Source: Fusarium oxysporum f. sp. lycopersici 4287 (lineage: Eukaryota; Ascomycota; Sordariomycetes; Hypocreales; Nectriaceae). From it: 64,000 nt of DNA. The notes below the pieces were generated by a model. The model worked only from the letters and a program-made list of their open reading frames with translations. It did not search any database and was not told the DNA's origin. The DNA is taken from positions 3,801,453 through 3,865,452 of the forward strand of contig NC_030993.1 of assembly GCF_000149955.1 (NCBI RefSeq), read 5' to 3'. The position numbers were made by a program, and so were the translations under genes. This document shows positions 42,233 through 52,846 of this stretch, one piece after another (the first letter of the stretch is position 1; each line of letters opens with the position of its first letter).

Positions 42233-44140
42233 ATGCTTGCAATGCAACTTCTTACAGCTCTCGCCATATCCTTGGCCGGGCAGGGCAGTCTAGTTACAGC
42301 TTCTGCTATAGAGCCGCGCTCCGCAAACTCTATCCCGCCCCCGCCGAAGCCGGAGCCTGTCCATCTGAAGAGACTGCCACTGCCCCCAGGCATCTCCGAT
42401 GATGAACCGGGAGCCTGTACCGCCAATATCAACCCGCGCGGAACAGGATGTATGCCAGTCAAGAGCTTGCGGGATTTTCAATCCGGGGAGTTTCTCCCAG
42501 ATGGCAAACACGTTCTTGCGCTTGTGCCTTATATCGGTGCGCCTTTGGCTCCGGATCCTGGTAGCATATATAATGGCTCCCAAGTCATCATTATAAAGAC
42601 AGACGGTTCCAAATTTAGCAATGGTGACAAGTGGAAATGTATCACTTGCGGCGTACCGGCGGAGAACGCCGTCGGACAAACCCCAACCTATGACTACCCA
42701 CAGGCCTTTGATGACGGAAAGCGCATCTTATTTGGAAGCAATATTGCCGACTGCGGAGATCACTTGCTTATCAGCGATGAGTGCACGCCGGACCAGCTTC
42801 ATGTCTACCCTATTCACTGGGATGTCAGTGCAGATGGCTCTGGTGCTGGCGGCAGCATTAGAGAGCTTCGACTGCATCCAGACAATGTTCATCTCGGTTT
42901 TAGCTCCTTCACCACAGGGGCCAAGCTGGGACAGTTTGCATACTTTGGCCGTCTCAAGTTCAACCCAAAGCCAACGACGGGCCTGCCGCTCGCGCCACGG
43001 TACGACTTGATCAAGGTGTACAGGCTGTATCGAACCGATCTGCCGGCGCCGGTGGCAGCCCAAGGATCTCAGCTGGCCTTGAACACAAGCGCCATTAGTG
43101 TTGGTGAGCTGAGAGGATTCAGCGGGCGCGGCGACGAAGCTGTTTATGTAGGAAACCCGGTGGAGTCCTGCAACCTTGACATATTTGCAGTAGGCCTACA
43201 ATCTGGCCGTGTTCGTCGTATCACCTCGAACCCGGGTTACGTTGACCCGATCGAAGCTTCGCCTGATGGAAAATGGTGGGCTATCATGGACACTCGCGGG
43301 ACCGATAGACAAACGTTTCTGGCCGGTATGCGAAACGTTCCTCCCCTGATTGATTTGGTGACGACAACTGTATCATCTTCGATCCGCAACAATGGACAAC
43401 GTCGCTTCTTTTCGCCGTGGTTGCTCGACGCGTATGGTGACCGCCAGAGTGACAACTACTATGGCCAGAAGATCAACGGTCCTGGCTCTAGTAAGTCTGG
43501 CAGTGGTGATCTCCGTGATCCAGAGTGGAATGGTCAAGCCGACCCCCAATGGTCCCCTGACTCGACCCAGGTCGTGTATTGGGAGGCTCACGTTGAGGCT
43601 CCTGCTTGCGGTGGCATCAATCCGTTGCCTTGCTACCCCTCGAAAGAACCGGATGGCAAAGATATTCGTATCGTCTTAGCCACCTTCACTGCCCGTAGGC
43701 CAGCCAAATACACACCAGTTGACACTGTACCCGACGATATCCCATGGGCTGAGCTATATGTCCCCGGAAGCAGTACACCAGATAGAAAGGGTGTTACTCC
43801 CGGGCTATACACCCTTGATGCTAAGGCTTCAGGCTATGCTGAGGTAGCAATCACGTCTGCACAGGTTGCAGTCACATACCATAACTATTCAGATGACGGC
43901 AAAATATTTCTCAATGGTTGGGAGAATGCCACAACCGCGTCTAACAGCTTGACTCAGAGCCATGTGGATTGGTATTCCAACTTGACACAGACTGGCCCTG
44001 GTATCTACAACACCAAGAAGACCAGTGCTGACGGATTCCACATCACCATTGATGTACTGACTAACGAGTTCAACGCCAATGGCACCTTGACTACGACTAT
44101 TGATGGCAAGAAGTATTCAGCACCTCCAAACGGTACATAG
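42233..44140 (+). CDS. Secreted saponin-hydrolase-like beta-propeller protein (635 aa)
   Basis: The frame is open from 42005, but the start at 42233 gives a proper signal peptide (MLAMQLLTALAISLAGQGSLVTASA) and lies after a TATA box. The mature protein starts with a Pro-rich linker, then LKRLPLPPGISDDEPGACT, INPRGTGCM, DFQSGEFLPDGKHVLALV and DKWKCITCGVPAENAVG. WD40/TolB-like repeats follow (YPQAFDDGKRILFGSN, DPIEASPDGKWWAIMDTRG, DPQWSPDSTQVVYWEAHV). These blocks resemble fungal proteins annotated as saponin hydrolase, first described from Neocosmospora, which split glucuronyl saponins to release the sapogenin. The neighbouring GH78 and sugar transporter fit glycoside breakdown. Substrate is inferred from family resemblance recalled from memory. 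Confidence 0.7.
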   Translation: MLAMQLLTALAISLAGQGSLVTASAIEPRSANSIPPPPKPEPVHLKRLPLPPGISDDEPGACTANINPRGTGCMPVKSLRDFQSGEFLPDGKHVLALVPYIGAPLAPDPGSIYNGSQVIIIKTDGSKFSNGDKWKCITCGVPAENAVGQTPTYDYPQAFDDGKRILFGSNIADCGDHLLISDECTPDQLHVYPIHWDVSADGSGAGGSIRELRLHPDNVHLGFSSFTTGAKLGQFAYFGRLKFNPKPTTGLPLAPRYDLIKVYRLYRTDLPAPVAAQGSQLALNTSAISVGELRGFSGRGDEAVYVGNPVESCNLDIFAVGLQSGRVRRITSNPGYVDPIEASPDGKWWAIMDTRGTDRQTFLAGMRNVPPLIDLVTTTVSSSIRNNGQRRFFSPWLLDAYGDRQSDNYYGQKINGPGSSKSGSGDLRDPEWNGQADPQWSPDSTQVVYWEAHVEAPACGGINPLPCYPSKEPDGKDIRIVLATFTARRPAKYTPVDTVPDDIPWAELYVPGSSTPDRKGVTPGLYTLDAKASGYAEVAITSAQVAVTYHNYSDDGKIFLNGWENATTASNSLTQSHVDWYSNLTQTGPGIYNTKKTSADGFHITIDVLTNEFNANGTLTTTIDGKKYSAPPNGT

Positions 44141-44574
44141 CTGGATGGATCGTCATGATAGCTTCTCTGTAAAGGCGCCTTGAATGTTGTGAGGGGCAGT
44201 CGCGCGTGACTCTATGAAGTAGTCGAGCTGTGATATGATATGATTGCTTCACGGAGATGGACTGGTTTACGCGAGCGATTATCTGTTCCTTCTGGTGTCG
44301 CCAGTATCAATAGACTTGGTCCCATTAGCTTAATCGAGAGTTCGGCATGATTACACCTTAAATGTGACCAATTCTATTCCATGACGGCATGATTGAACAA
44401 TAAGCAGTCCACTGAACTGGACGAATTCCACTCTGAAAAATATACATGATAGTTGCAATCGGCAATTAGCAAGTGTATTATCGCTCTTGGAAATACGATA
44501 ATTTGTAACCAAAGGGTACACCCTCGATTCTGATCCATCAAGAATACGATCAGCATGGTGACTCTTGTATCGAT
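44141..44574. other. Intergenic region between convergent genes, nothing seen
   Basis: 3' flanks of the saponin-hydrolase-like gene and the Zn2Cys6 gene. Small minus ORFs at 44351-44578 are unsupported. Confidence 0.5.
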
Positions 44575-46308
44575 TCACAGCCCGCCAGCAAGTTCATCCG
44601 AAGCTTTTGAGTCTAGCTGTGCTAACAAATCTAGCAAGTTGTCGAATTGAGATCGCGCAACTCTCTCAATCGTGTCGTTTTCGGCGTTGTCAACCAGGTG
44701 AAGGAGTATGGTCCCAACACGACGAATTCGCTCGACCTAGACAGAATGAGCGTTTATTTAGTTTAGTTTACGTATCATGCAATTATTATTGACACTCACC
44801 GCGGGCTCTCCCTGGACTTGGAAGCAGTAAAAAGGCACTATGTGTAATTCATGTAGGAAATCTCTTACAATCTCAATCTTCCGGGTAGCACAAGAGATAG
44901 ATTGACGGTTGAGCCCGACAAGAGCATGGAAATCATTATCGATACACTCTTGTAGAATAACGAGCCTTATGCAATGAAACACGGTCATTATATTACTTCT
45001 CTGCGTCCAGAAGCACTTGTTCTGGTAAGAAGTGACCTGCCCGTCCTCCCAATCGGAACCATGGTCAGGATTTCTGAGCCATGCTGGCAACTTGTCCGCA
45101 AGACTCGTGAGTACCAAATACAACTCGCTCAAACGAGAAATTTCTTGTTGCACGTCTAAGGGTTGTATCGAGCCGGCCAGTTGGCGACTCGAGAGAGATC
45201 TTACGTCGTCGAGCAGATTGGCAGCAGCAGCCCAGATGCGTCGTTTCAGATGGAACCCAACAAAAAGACGCGATTCGAGGCTGTTTTCGTTTACCTTCCT
45301 ACTAGGGTCCAGTAGGAAATTGTCATCGTGGCCATTTTCAAGTAGAGTAAATTCACGCTTAAAGAACTGCTCGTTGAGGATCGGAGGACGTGATTGCAAA
45401 ACAGCCGAGGTTTTGTCCGCTAGATACAAGAGCCAGAAACTCGCACGGAGCGAAGGCACCTCAAGCTTGGGATGCTCCTGCACGGACATCTCGTTGTAGA
45501 GCCTCATTCGCTGCGCTAGATACGCCGCCTCTGCGTGATAATGGTACGACGTGCCGACCTTGCCGGTGCTGTTCTGCATAGCAGCAGAATGCCACATACG
45601 GATAACAAGAGATGCCGAGTCTGGATGCTCGAGGTCATATTCCTCATATCTCCTGAGCATGGCTCTCGACGCTGATAAAAACGATGCCGCCAAGAGAACT
45701 CGCTGAGAAGGGGGACGATCGGGCAAGACGGACATGACAGAGGCGCAGAGTGCTGTGGCCAAGGTAAATTTTCGCAAGTATGATACTTGCTGATGGAAAT
45801 CTGAGGCTGAGGAGATGAGGTTTGCAAATGGGGGGACGTTCTCTGCCGTGATGAGGAGAGCGGCAGCACGGAGCGTGGGCTCATGAACTACCGGGGTGTT
45901 TGGAAACTGATACTGGACGAAAAAGTCAACACAATTGCGGACCGCGTCGGCGATGGGCTCTGGGCTCAACAGGGCGCCAGCTGTGGCCTGAAGAGTTGAG
46001 TGAACATGTGCAGGGTCGGGGTAGAAGTCGAGTCCGTGGCTGGAGTCACGACGAGCGGATTCGGCGCCTGGAGGGGGTAGCGATTGAGGGGACACCGAGC
46101 TCTGGAGCGTGTAGTCCGTGGTGCCACCCAAGGTATGGTCATCTTGCCCAGAATCAATAGGAATACTCCGCACACTCTGACTGCGCCGTGTTGAGGGATG
46201 GCTGTAAGTGCAGTCAAGGTGCGAGATTCGACAGTTAGAGCAGGGCTCAACCCCGTCACACCTGACTTTTCGTCTCTTGCAGGCATTGCAGGCATGTGCA
46301 GGTGGCAT
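44575..46308 (-). CDS. Zn2Cys6 transcription factor of the glycoside cluster (556 aa)
   Basis: Exons 44800-46308 and 44575-44736 (63-bp intron) join QGEPA to VERIRRVGTILLHLVDNAEN. The zinc cluster is right at the N-terminus: HACNACKRRKVRCDGVEPCSNCRISHLDC. The fungal_trans region is seen in FFVQYQFPNTPVVHEPTLR, EAAYLAQRMRLYNE and FWLLYLADKTSAVLQSRPPIL. It is divergent from the GH78 gene with only 289 bp between start codons, and convergent with the saponin-hydrolase-like gene, so it is the natural candidate regulator for both. Confidence 0.9.
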
Positions 46309-46597
46309 TGCGTCTCCGTGGAATGCGTGAGCGAGCGTGAGAGTGAGAGCAGTAAGTCAGTCAAGGGCTATTCCGCGGAGCTCAGTCTGTCTTATGGGGA
46401 TCAAATGTGGGGTTGAGAGCATAAGGGCCTAATTTAGTTAGAGAGCCCTATACGCGTATACGGCATGCATCTCGTTCCGGAGTGTGCGTGCTGTTCCGCC
46501 CAGGTCCCTTGTAACATGACACTGCTCATTAACGTGGCAAATCCCAGCGTGTTCACCTGGTCAACTCATCTCTTGTCGGCTGCTCTCCTAACCCAGA
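46309..46597. promoter_or_regulatory. Compact bidirectional promoter of regulator and GH78 gene
   Basis: 289 bp between divergent ATGs. It contains GCGGAG and GTGGGG (both SYGGRG-type CreA motifs) near 46374 and 46407 and several CGG/CCG triplets around 46475-46500. The function is inferred from position. Confidence 0.5.
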
Positions 46598-49084
46598 ATG
46601 TCAGCCACTTTTGACAGAACATGGATGTGGCATCCATCATTCTCTGAAGACATACCCGATACAGCTGGACTATTCGTCCATTTTAGGAGGCAGTTCTCGA
46701 TCGAATCTGACAGAGTACCCGAGTCTCTCAAGATCCAAATCACTGCCGACACCAAGTACAAGCTCTATGTGAATCACCAACTCGTCGCTTTCGGCCCCGT
46801 CAAAGGCGACCATAACTTATGGTTTTATGATGAGCTTGACATTGGACCATATCTCAAGGAAGGAGATAACTATATCGGCGTTCACGTTCTGCGCTTTTTT
46901 TACTCGACACAATATGCCCCAGCCTTTGCTCGCCTGCCCACCGGGGGATTGAGAATCACCACTCAAGACACCACCGCACCTTGGCCAGAGCTACTCTCCA
47001 GTAGCGATTCATGGGAGACTGCAATCGACCCTAACAGTCGCCTCCGAGTTGACGAGTCTGAGGACGTATTTCTTCACATCTACGAAAGCCACCAAGTACA
47101 AGACTCTGGTTGTCCACTTGATTGGTTGCCAGCTCAGGTCCTCAAGTTCAAGAATTCAACTGGCAACTCGACCCCTTGGCACCTCTCGCCTCGCCTCATA
47201 CCGCCTCATCGCATTACGGCAGGCACCGGTTTTACAGGAATATACAACTTGAAGAGCATTGTGCCAATGGAGACATGGAGTACGCTCTTACTTGGACACG
47301 AGCATGGCACACCTCTGCAGCGTAGACTGCATCTTGAGCCCGGATCGCGTCATGAGTTGGAGCTCGAGGTCGCCCATCACACAACGGCTTTCATCCGTGC
47401 CTGTTTCTCAAGGCCTTCCGAAAGAGGTGGTTATATCAAGATCACATATAGCGAGAGCTATGAAGATGAGCCGGACTACCATACAGGCGCGAGAAGGAAA
47501 GCGCATCGCAGCGATCGAACAAAAAAACTCTTTGGTCCGCATGATATTTATCATTTCCGAGGAGCAGATGGATTCAATCGCCTGGAGTATTACGATGAGA
47601 CGAAATATGAGACATTTGCCCCGTTTCACTTCCGAACCTTTCGCTTCATCAAGGTCGAGATTCTTGCTGGAAGCTCAGGCTTGGATTTTCGGGGGCTTGA
47701 TTTCCAGATGGCGCATTACCCTCTAGATGTTAGAGCGGTACTTTCAGCCACACGAGGTCCAAACCATAGCAGCTCTGCCGCTGCTGTGGACGATTTGTGG
47801 AATACTAGCGTACGCACTTTGGTCAATTGCATGCATGACTGCTACGAGGACTGTCCTTTCTATGAACAGATGCAGTATGCCATGGATACTAGAAGCTCTG
47901 CACTCTTCACTTATTGTATCTCCGGGGATGATGCGTTGGAACGACAAGCTATTATCCAGCTGCATAATTCTTTCCAGCCGAGACTCGGATTAACAGCAAG
48001 CAGAGCGCCTACTCATAGACAGCAATTCATCCCTCACTTCTCACTATATTGGATCCTCATGTTGTGTGATCACCATGACTTCTACGGTGATGGAGAGTTT
48101 TTATCACAGTTCATGCCTGTCGCCGATGCCATTTTGACATACTTTGAATCTCGCGTCGATTCTGAGTTACACCTCGTTAAGCTCGAATTCGGACCAGATG
48201 CCGGTACATGGCATTTCATAGACTGGACAAAGGAGTGGAAGCCTTACGGATATCCAGCTGTCTTTGAGCGTACTGGCATCTCTACCTACACAAATGCGAT
48301 CTACGCCTACACTTTGAACGCCGTATCCAAGCTCATCAGTGCTCTTGGAAGGCCCGCCCTTGGAGACGAATACAGGGACCGTTCCAAGCGTATTGCTACA
48401 TCTCTTCGAGCGCACTGTTTTGACGGCGAGTTCTTTACTGACAGCCTGGTGTCTGCTTACGCTGAGTGCGAAATGCCAAAATACAGCCAGCATAGCCAAA
48501 TCTGGACTGTGCTGAGCGGAGCTATCACCGGCGGGGAGGCACAGACACTGTTGCGGAAAAGCATAGAGCGAACAGTCGCTGGACAATTCATTCAGGAATC
48601 AATCGCCATGTCCTTCTATACGCTTCGAGCCTTTTCTGTCGCAGGAGGTAACGTCTATGATGACCATTTCCACCAGTTTTGGAAACCGTGGTATGATCAG
48701 CTGGGACTGCATGTTACCACCTGGGTCGAGGATGCTGTCGCCCAGCGGTCTGACTGCCACGCTTGGGGGAGTGTTCCCCTCTATGAGTTCATGGCGGAAG
48801 TTGCTGGAGTGAGGCCAGATCGCCCTGGCTGGAAAGCTATCAAGTTCCAACCAAGGCTGAAACTCTACTCTAGCCTAAGTGCCACTGTACCTGTTGGCAC
48901 GGTTGGCGGTGAGACATTGGGAGCCGTACATGTTTCGTGGACTGGGTCTGACGCTGGCGTGAAGGTAATTGTTAGAGGGGAGAGACTAGTATCTCGACCG
49001 GTCCCTTTGCATGTAATCCTGCCGAACCAAGAGCTGCGTCTAGATTGGACAGGGCAGCAATTGGAGTTTACGATAAGTGCCTAG
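46598..49084 (+). CDS. GH78 alpha-L-rhamnosidase-like enzyme without signal peptide (828 aa)
   Basis: Intronless. N-terminal beta-domains (WMWHPSFSE; QITADTKYKLYVNHQLVAFG, a lectin-like fold common in this family) precede the alpha/alpha-barrel. The acidic catalytic region includes DCYEDCPFYEQMQYAMDTR, and the barrel continues with HFIDWTKEW. Near the C-terminus TTWVEDAVAQRSDCHAWGSV corresponds to the family block that ends in SxCHxWGxxP; a small beta-domain follows. No signal peptide or membrane helix is seen, so it should act on imported glycosides or after cell entry. In the context of the saponin-hydrolase-like gene it could remove terminal rhamnose from a saponin or flavonoid sugar chain. 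Specificity is not proven. Confidence 0.85.
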   Translation: MSATFDRTWMWHPSFSEDIPDTAGLFVHFRRQFSIESDRVPESLKIQITADTKYKLYVNHQLVAFGPVKGDHNLWFYDELDIGPYLKEGDNYIGVHVLRFFYSTQYAPAFARLPTGGLRITTQDTTAPWPELLSSSDSWETAIDPNSRLRVDESEDVFLHIYESHQVQDSGCPLDWLPAQVLKFKNSTGNSTPWHLSPRLIPPHRITAGTGFTGIYNLKSIVPMETWSTLLLGHEHGTPLQRRLHLEPGSRHELELEVAHHTTAFIRACFSRPSERGGYIKITYSESYEDEPDYHTGARRKAHRSDRTKKLFGPHDIYHFRGADGFNRLEYYDETKYETFAPFHFRTFRFIKVEILAGSSGLDFRGLDFQMAHYPLDVRAVLSATRGPNHSSSAAAVDDLWNTSVRTLVNCMHDCYEDCPFYEQMQYAMDTRSSALFTYCISGDDALERQAIIQLHNSFQPRLGLTASRAPTHRQQFIPHFSLYWILMLCDHHDFYGDGEFLSQFMPVADAILTYFESRVDSELHLVKLEFGPDAGTWHFIDWTKEWKPYGYPAVFERTGISTYTNAIYAYTLNAVSKLISALGRPALGDEYRDRSKRIATSLRAHCFDGEFFTDSLVSAYAECEMPKYSQHSQIWTVLSGAITGGEAQTLLRKSIERTVAGQFIQESIAMSFYTLRAFSVAGGNVYDDHFHQFWKPWYDQLGLHVTTWVEDAVAQRSDCHAWGSVPLYEFMAEVAGVRPDRPGWKAIKFQPRLKLYSSLSATVPVGTVGGETLGAVHVSWTGSDAGVKVIVRGERLVSRPVPLHVILPNQELRLDWTGQQLEFTISA

Positions 49085-49914
49085 ATGTCGCAGATGACTT
49101 GGTATAGATGCATAGAAATACATTTTAGTTACGAGCTCAAAGATGTCGAGGTTTTGATGTCATTTCGCTGGAGATTGATGAGCTTGACTATACTATACGT
49201 TCTAACCACTAACGCCCAAAACCCATCACCATAACTAGTCGCTGCAGCATCAGGGAGCTTGCCATGTATAAGCGGGGGCAATCAAGCCATTCGATTTATC
49301 TCCAAAGAACTGTTGATGTGACCAAAACCGCGAGCACTTCTCTCTCCATAACGCATCAGTACGCTTGGCTCGGCTTCGTAGAGACATAGGTGGCGGAAGC
49401 CGGGTTTCGTTCCGCACGTTGAATTATTAACGCATTCTCGATCTTGTGACTCTTTTGGTGAGCCAGACGGAACCTTTTGCTTTCAATGGACCCCAGATAC
49501 CCCTAAGGCGTAGTGCGTTGTACATAAAACCTGTGCTGAGTGGACTAAGAACGTTCCACGGAGCCGGGCCCCAGGGTATGGAATGACAAAGCATTCCGCG
49601 GAGTGCAAGGATCCCCGCAGCCGTGGCATCAGCCCATAAGCTGTAGTGATGCGGGGCCTGGGCTGAACTATCGTGTCTGGGGCCCCAGATCGACAGGTAA
49701 CCCCAGGGTTCCCCAGCCTCGGGTCAGAGCTTACCGAGTTCAAGGATTTCCCCATCCCTGGAACCAGCAAATTGTGATTCTGGGTTGTATGTCTAGACTT
49801 CACATGGGAAAAGAATATATTTAGAGCCAGCCACCACCTCTCAATCAATTTTAGCAACGCTCTATCATCTCTAATCCAAAACCGACAAGTTAACGTGCTG
49901 CAACCAACGACACA
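49085..49914. other. Intergenic region: GH78 3' flank and sugar-transporter promoter
   Basis: No gene is supported. The minus ORF 49483-49923 is a shadow of the motif-rich promoter. The right half holds the CreA-type motif cluster and a TATA-like AATATATTTAGAG at about 49814. Confidence 0.5.
49491..49716. promoter_or_regulatory. Nine CreA-type (SYGGRG) motifs in 226 bp
   Basis: Matches begin at 49491, 49569, 49598, 49613, 49651, 49677, 49683, 49701 and 49711 on either strand; 49677-49688 is the perfect palindrome CTGGGGCCCCAG. The group lies about 200-424 bp upstream of the transporter start. CreA represses genes for secondary carbon sources in Aspergillus and relatives; clustered sites are the usual sign of direct control. 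Confidence 0.6.
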
Positions 49915-52497
49915 ATGCCCCATTCCCAGAAGCCCCAGTCAGACAGGCCTGACCTGGCGCACGTCGAGTCTATCCCGGACGATAACAAGGTAACCCCCAC
50001 TGCCGAATACCATGCCGACGAACTCGTCAAGTCCAAGTTCGATGGCTTGTCCATCCCGCGCACCGTCTGGGTCTTTAGGCGGGTCGCTCTCGTTGCACTC
50101 GCCGTTTATACCGGCTATGTCTGCGAAGGCTTTGAGGTGAGTGATTGGCATTGGGTTGCTGAACTGAGGCTCACACGTATTTTGTCACCCAGCTCAAAAT
50201 CGGTAACAACATCATCGCGAATGCCGGCTTCATCAAACAGTTTGGACGTAAAGGCGGTTCGGGTGTACAGGCACTTGATCCTACCTGGGGTAAGTTGACA
50301 TGTACGACCATAACGATGAGATCTCTGATGCTGAACATCGTGAATAGTATCTACATGGACTTCCCTCCTCGTTGGTCCACCTTCTCCTATTCTGAAACCG
50401 AAGCCGTGACTAACCAGATCAGAACGTCGGTCAAATTGTTACCTTCCTCTATATCCATTGGTAAGCCGTGCTGTCTACGCTGTGCGCTTCTGCCATCATG
50501 TCCAACTGCTAACACTTGCAGGTTCTCTGATAGATTCGGCCGTAAGGCGTGCCTCTATCTCGCTTGGCTCTGGCTGGCAGTCGTAAGTAGTATACAGGCA
50601 GGGTAGACTGCTTGATCAGCAGGTCGCAGGACTGACTTCTCTAGGGTTGCACTGTTCTCAATGTGGCAAAGACCCCTTCTGTATGGGTGAGTCCTAGCTG
50701 CTAACTACCTCTTGTACGAGGCATTGTGTGAATGCTGAAACTCATGTCACAGGCCATTGGAAAACTTTGCAATGGTGCAGGTGTTGGTATTCTTCAGTAA
50801 GACCTATCTACATTACATTCCTTGTTATTCAGTTGCTAACACTCCCCAGGGTCACTTGTCAGGTCTACGTCATGGAAATATGTCCAAACAACATTCGTGG
50901 TGGTATGCTCACCTTTCAAGCTGTCTGGTACGTTTCGCCTTGCTCTGAATCACCGCATGTTTGCATAAATTGACACTCCGTATAGGAGTAATATCGGCAA
51001 CATCGCCTGCAATGTGATGATGCAGAGATTGAACAAGAACCACCCTGACGATTACACATTGCCATTGAGAATCCTCATCGCTCCTGTTGTAATGATGCTT
51101 CTGTTTTGGGCTTTCGTTCCTGAATCACCCTGGTATTACGCACGCCATGGGCAGAAGGAGAAAGCCATGAAGTCATTGAAACTCCTGTATGGCAACGTTG
51201 AAGGCTATGACTTTGAACAGGAATACAGTATCATCGAGAAGACGATTTCGCATGAGAGGGAACTCTTGGACGAAGCACCCAAGCTTACACACGTTTTCAA
51301 GGGCCTGAATTTGGTATGGTGACTTTTTATTTGTTTCCCTGCTCGTTGAATCAAGCGCTTAATACTGACTCCTCAACAGAGACGAACCCTTACGGTCTTG
51401 TTGCTTGCTGTCAGCGGGCCGTTTGGCGGTCTGTCTATCATTCTGAGTTACTCGACCTGTAAGTTCGTTGTCATTCTCGTCCTAAGCCTCATCCTAACCG
51501 TGCAGATTTCTTCGCGATTGCCGGCCTTTCTGATCCATTCCTTGCAACTCTCATCCTTTCGTAAGTTGTACCTTGTGCATAATACATCTTATATCCTTGT
51601 AAAGCACTAACCCTAATCTCCCCGCTACTAGTTGCTGCAACCTCCTTGCGGTCAGTTTATGGACTGTGACGACTGACAAATTTGGTCGACGCACGTTCAT
51701 CACCATTTCCCAGACTTCCATCTGTGCTTTCCTCTTTATCGCTGGATCTCTGTGGTGGGCTGGAGCTACTACTGGCAACGTGGCCACTGGCACTGCTCTT
51801 GTACGTCATAGTCACTCCCCTGTTCTGTTCTTTGCCGGCTCTTCCTTTCACTAAAGGGCAATACTAACACGCCTCAGCTATTTATTTGCTGTCTTTGGTC
51901 GTTCATGTTCCAGATCGTCAACTTGTCTTATTTTGTCATGTCGGCTGAGATTCCGTCGGCTCTCCTTCGAGGTAAGTTACCGTGTGCTTCTTTGTTCTAA
52001 TAATGATTGCATTCACTGACAATGATGTAACAGCTAAGACTGCTCCTGTTACATTCTTTGCTCAGTCTATTCTGGGAATCGCTTTTAGGTAAGTGGATAA
52101 CGCTACATTTAGTCAAGTTTTCTTTCTAACTCTCATAGCTATGCTGTCCCACGTTTATTACTTAAACTCAATATTAAGGCATGTTTTGTCTTTGGCGCCT
52201 TTTCCGTGCCAGTCTGCGTTCTTATGTGGCTTTATGTCCCAGAGACCAAGGGGTAAGCAAATTTCTGTCTTTTGGCATCTCCACAATTAGAGCAAAACAG
52301 CACAGGGAATAAAGCTTTTTACCTAATTATGGAGCAAATTAGCTGACTTTTGGTTGTATAGTCGATCCGCCGCTGAGATTGATGAGCTGTATGAGTCCAA
52401 GGTTCCAGCTTGGAGATGGTCTAAGACTATCACGTCAGCTGAGAGGCAGATGCATACAGTTCTGCTAACTAAGGATAATGATAAGGAAGAGATATAA
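49915..52497 (+). CDS. MFS sugar transporter, alpha-glucoside/maltose-permease-like, many introns
   Basis: Start at 49915 (MPHSQKPQSDRPD); first exon ends at 50136. About a dozen short introns interrupt the gene. Recovered segments in order: LVALAVYTGYVCEGFE-LKIGNNIIANAGFIKQFG, SDRFGRKACLYLAWLWLA, VTCQVYVMEICPNNIRGGML, PESPWYYARHGQKEKAM, TTDKFGRRTFITISQTS, QIVNLSYFVMSAEIPSALLR and the final VPETKGRSAAEIDELYE. RFGRK, FGRR and PETKG are hallmarks of the sugar porter family, and the N-terminal NN.IANAGF block recalls fungal maltose/alpha-glucoside permeases. The tail ends KDNDKEEI. Heavy CreA motif load upstream supports a role in importing a non-preferred sugar or disaccharide. Internal exon limits are approximate. 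Confidence 0.82.
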
Positions 52498-52846
52498 GCA
52501 CATTTCTACTTCTATATTTTCGAAATGAATTGCACTTTGACTATGATCTTATTATTTATATTTACTATTTTCTATTCATAATATTCTATGCAAATCACAT
52601 AACAAGCAGCCCTAAGTAATTAAACTGATTTTATACTAACAGCGTCATTGCTGACTTTCCAGACAAAAACGTGTATTAAGTGGCATCAGAGAAGGCGAGG
52701 CCAGGTTGCGAAAGCATGCTCCGCGTCATCTAAACAACAATGAGAGTCGGCAATAGGTTGTTGTGACACTGCTAAGTAGCCAAAGCCGTAAGAAAATGTT
52801 TTGTGCAAGGTCAAGGTGTCTTCCATATCTCGTCTAGTGCCACTAA
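52498..52846. other. Intergenic region between convergent genes, AT-rich
   Basis: Short 3' flanks; 52500-52640 is AT-rich. Nothing else seen. Confidence 0.5.

Noticed and set aside
49483..49923. 146-codon minus ORF upstream of the sugar transporter.
   Set aside because: Lies in the motif-rich promoter, no domain, and overlaps the transporter start.
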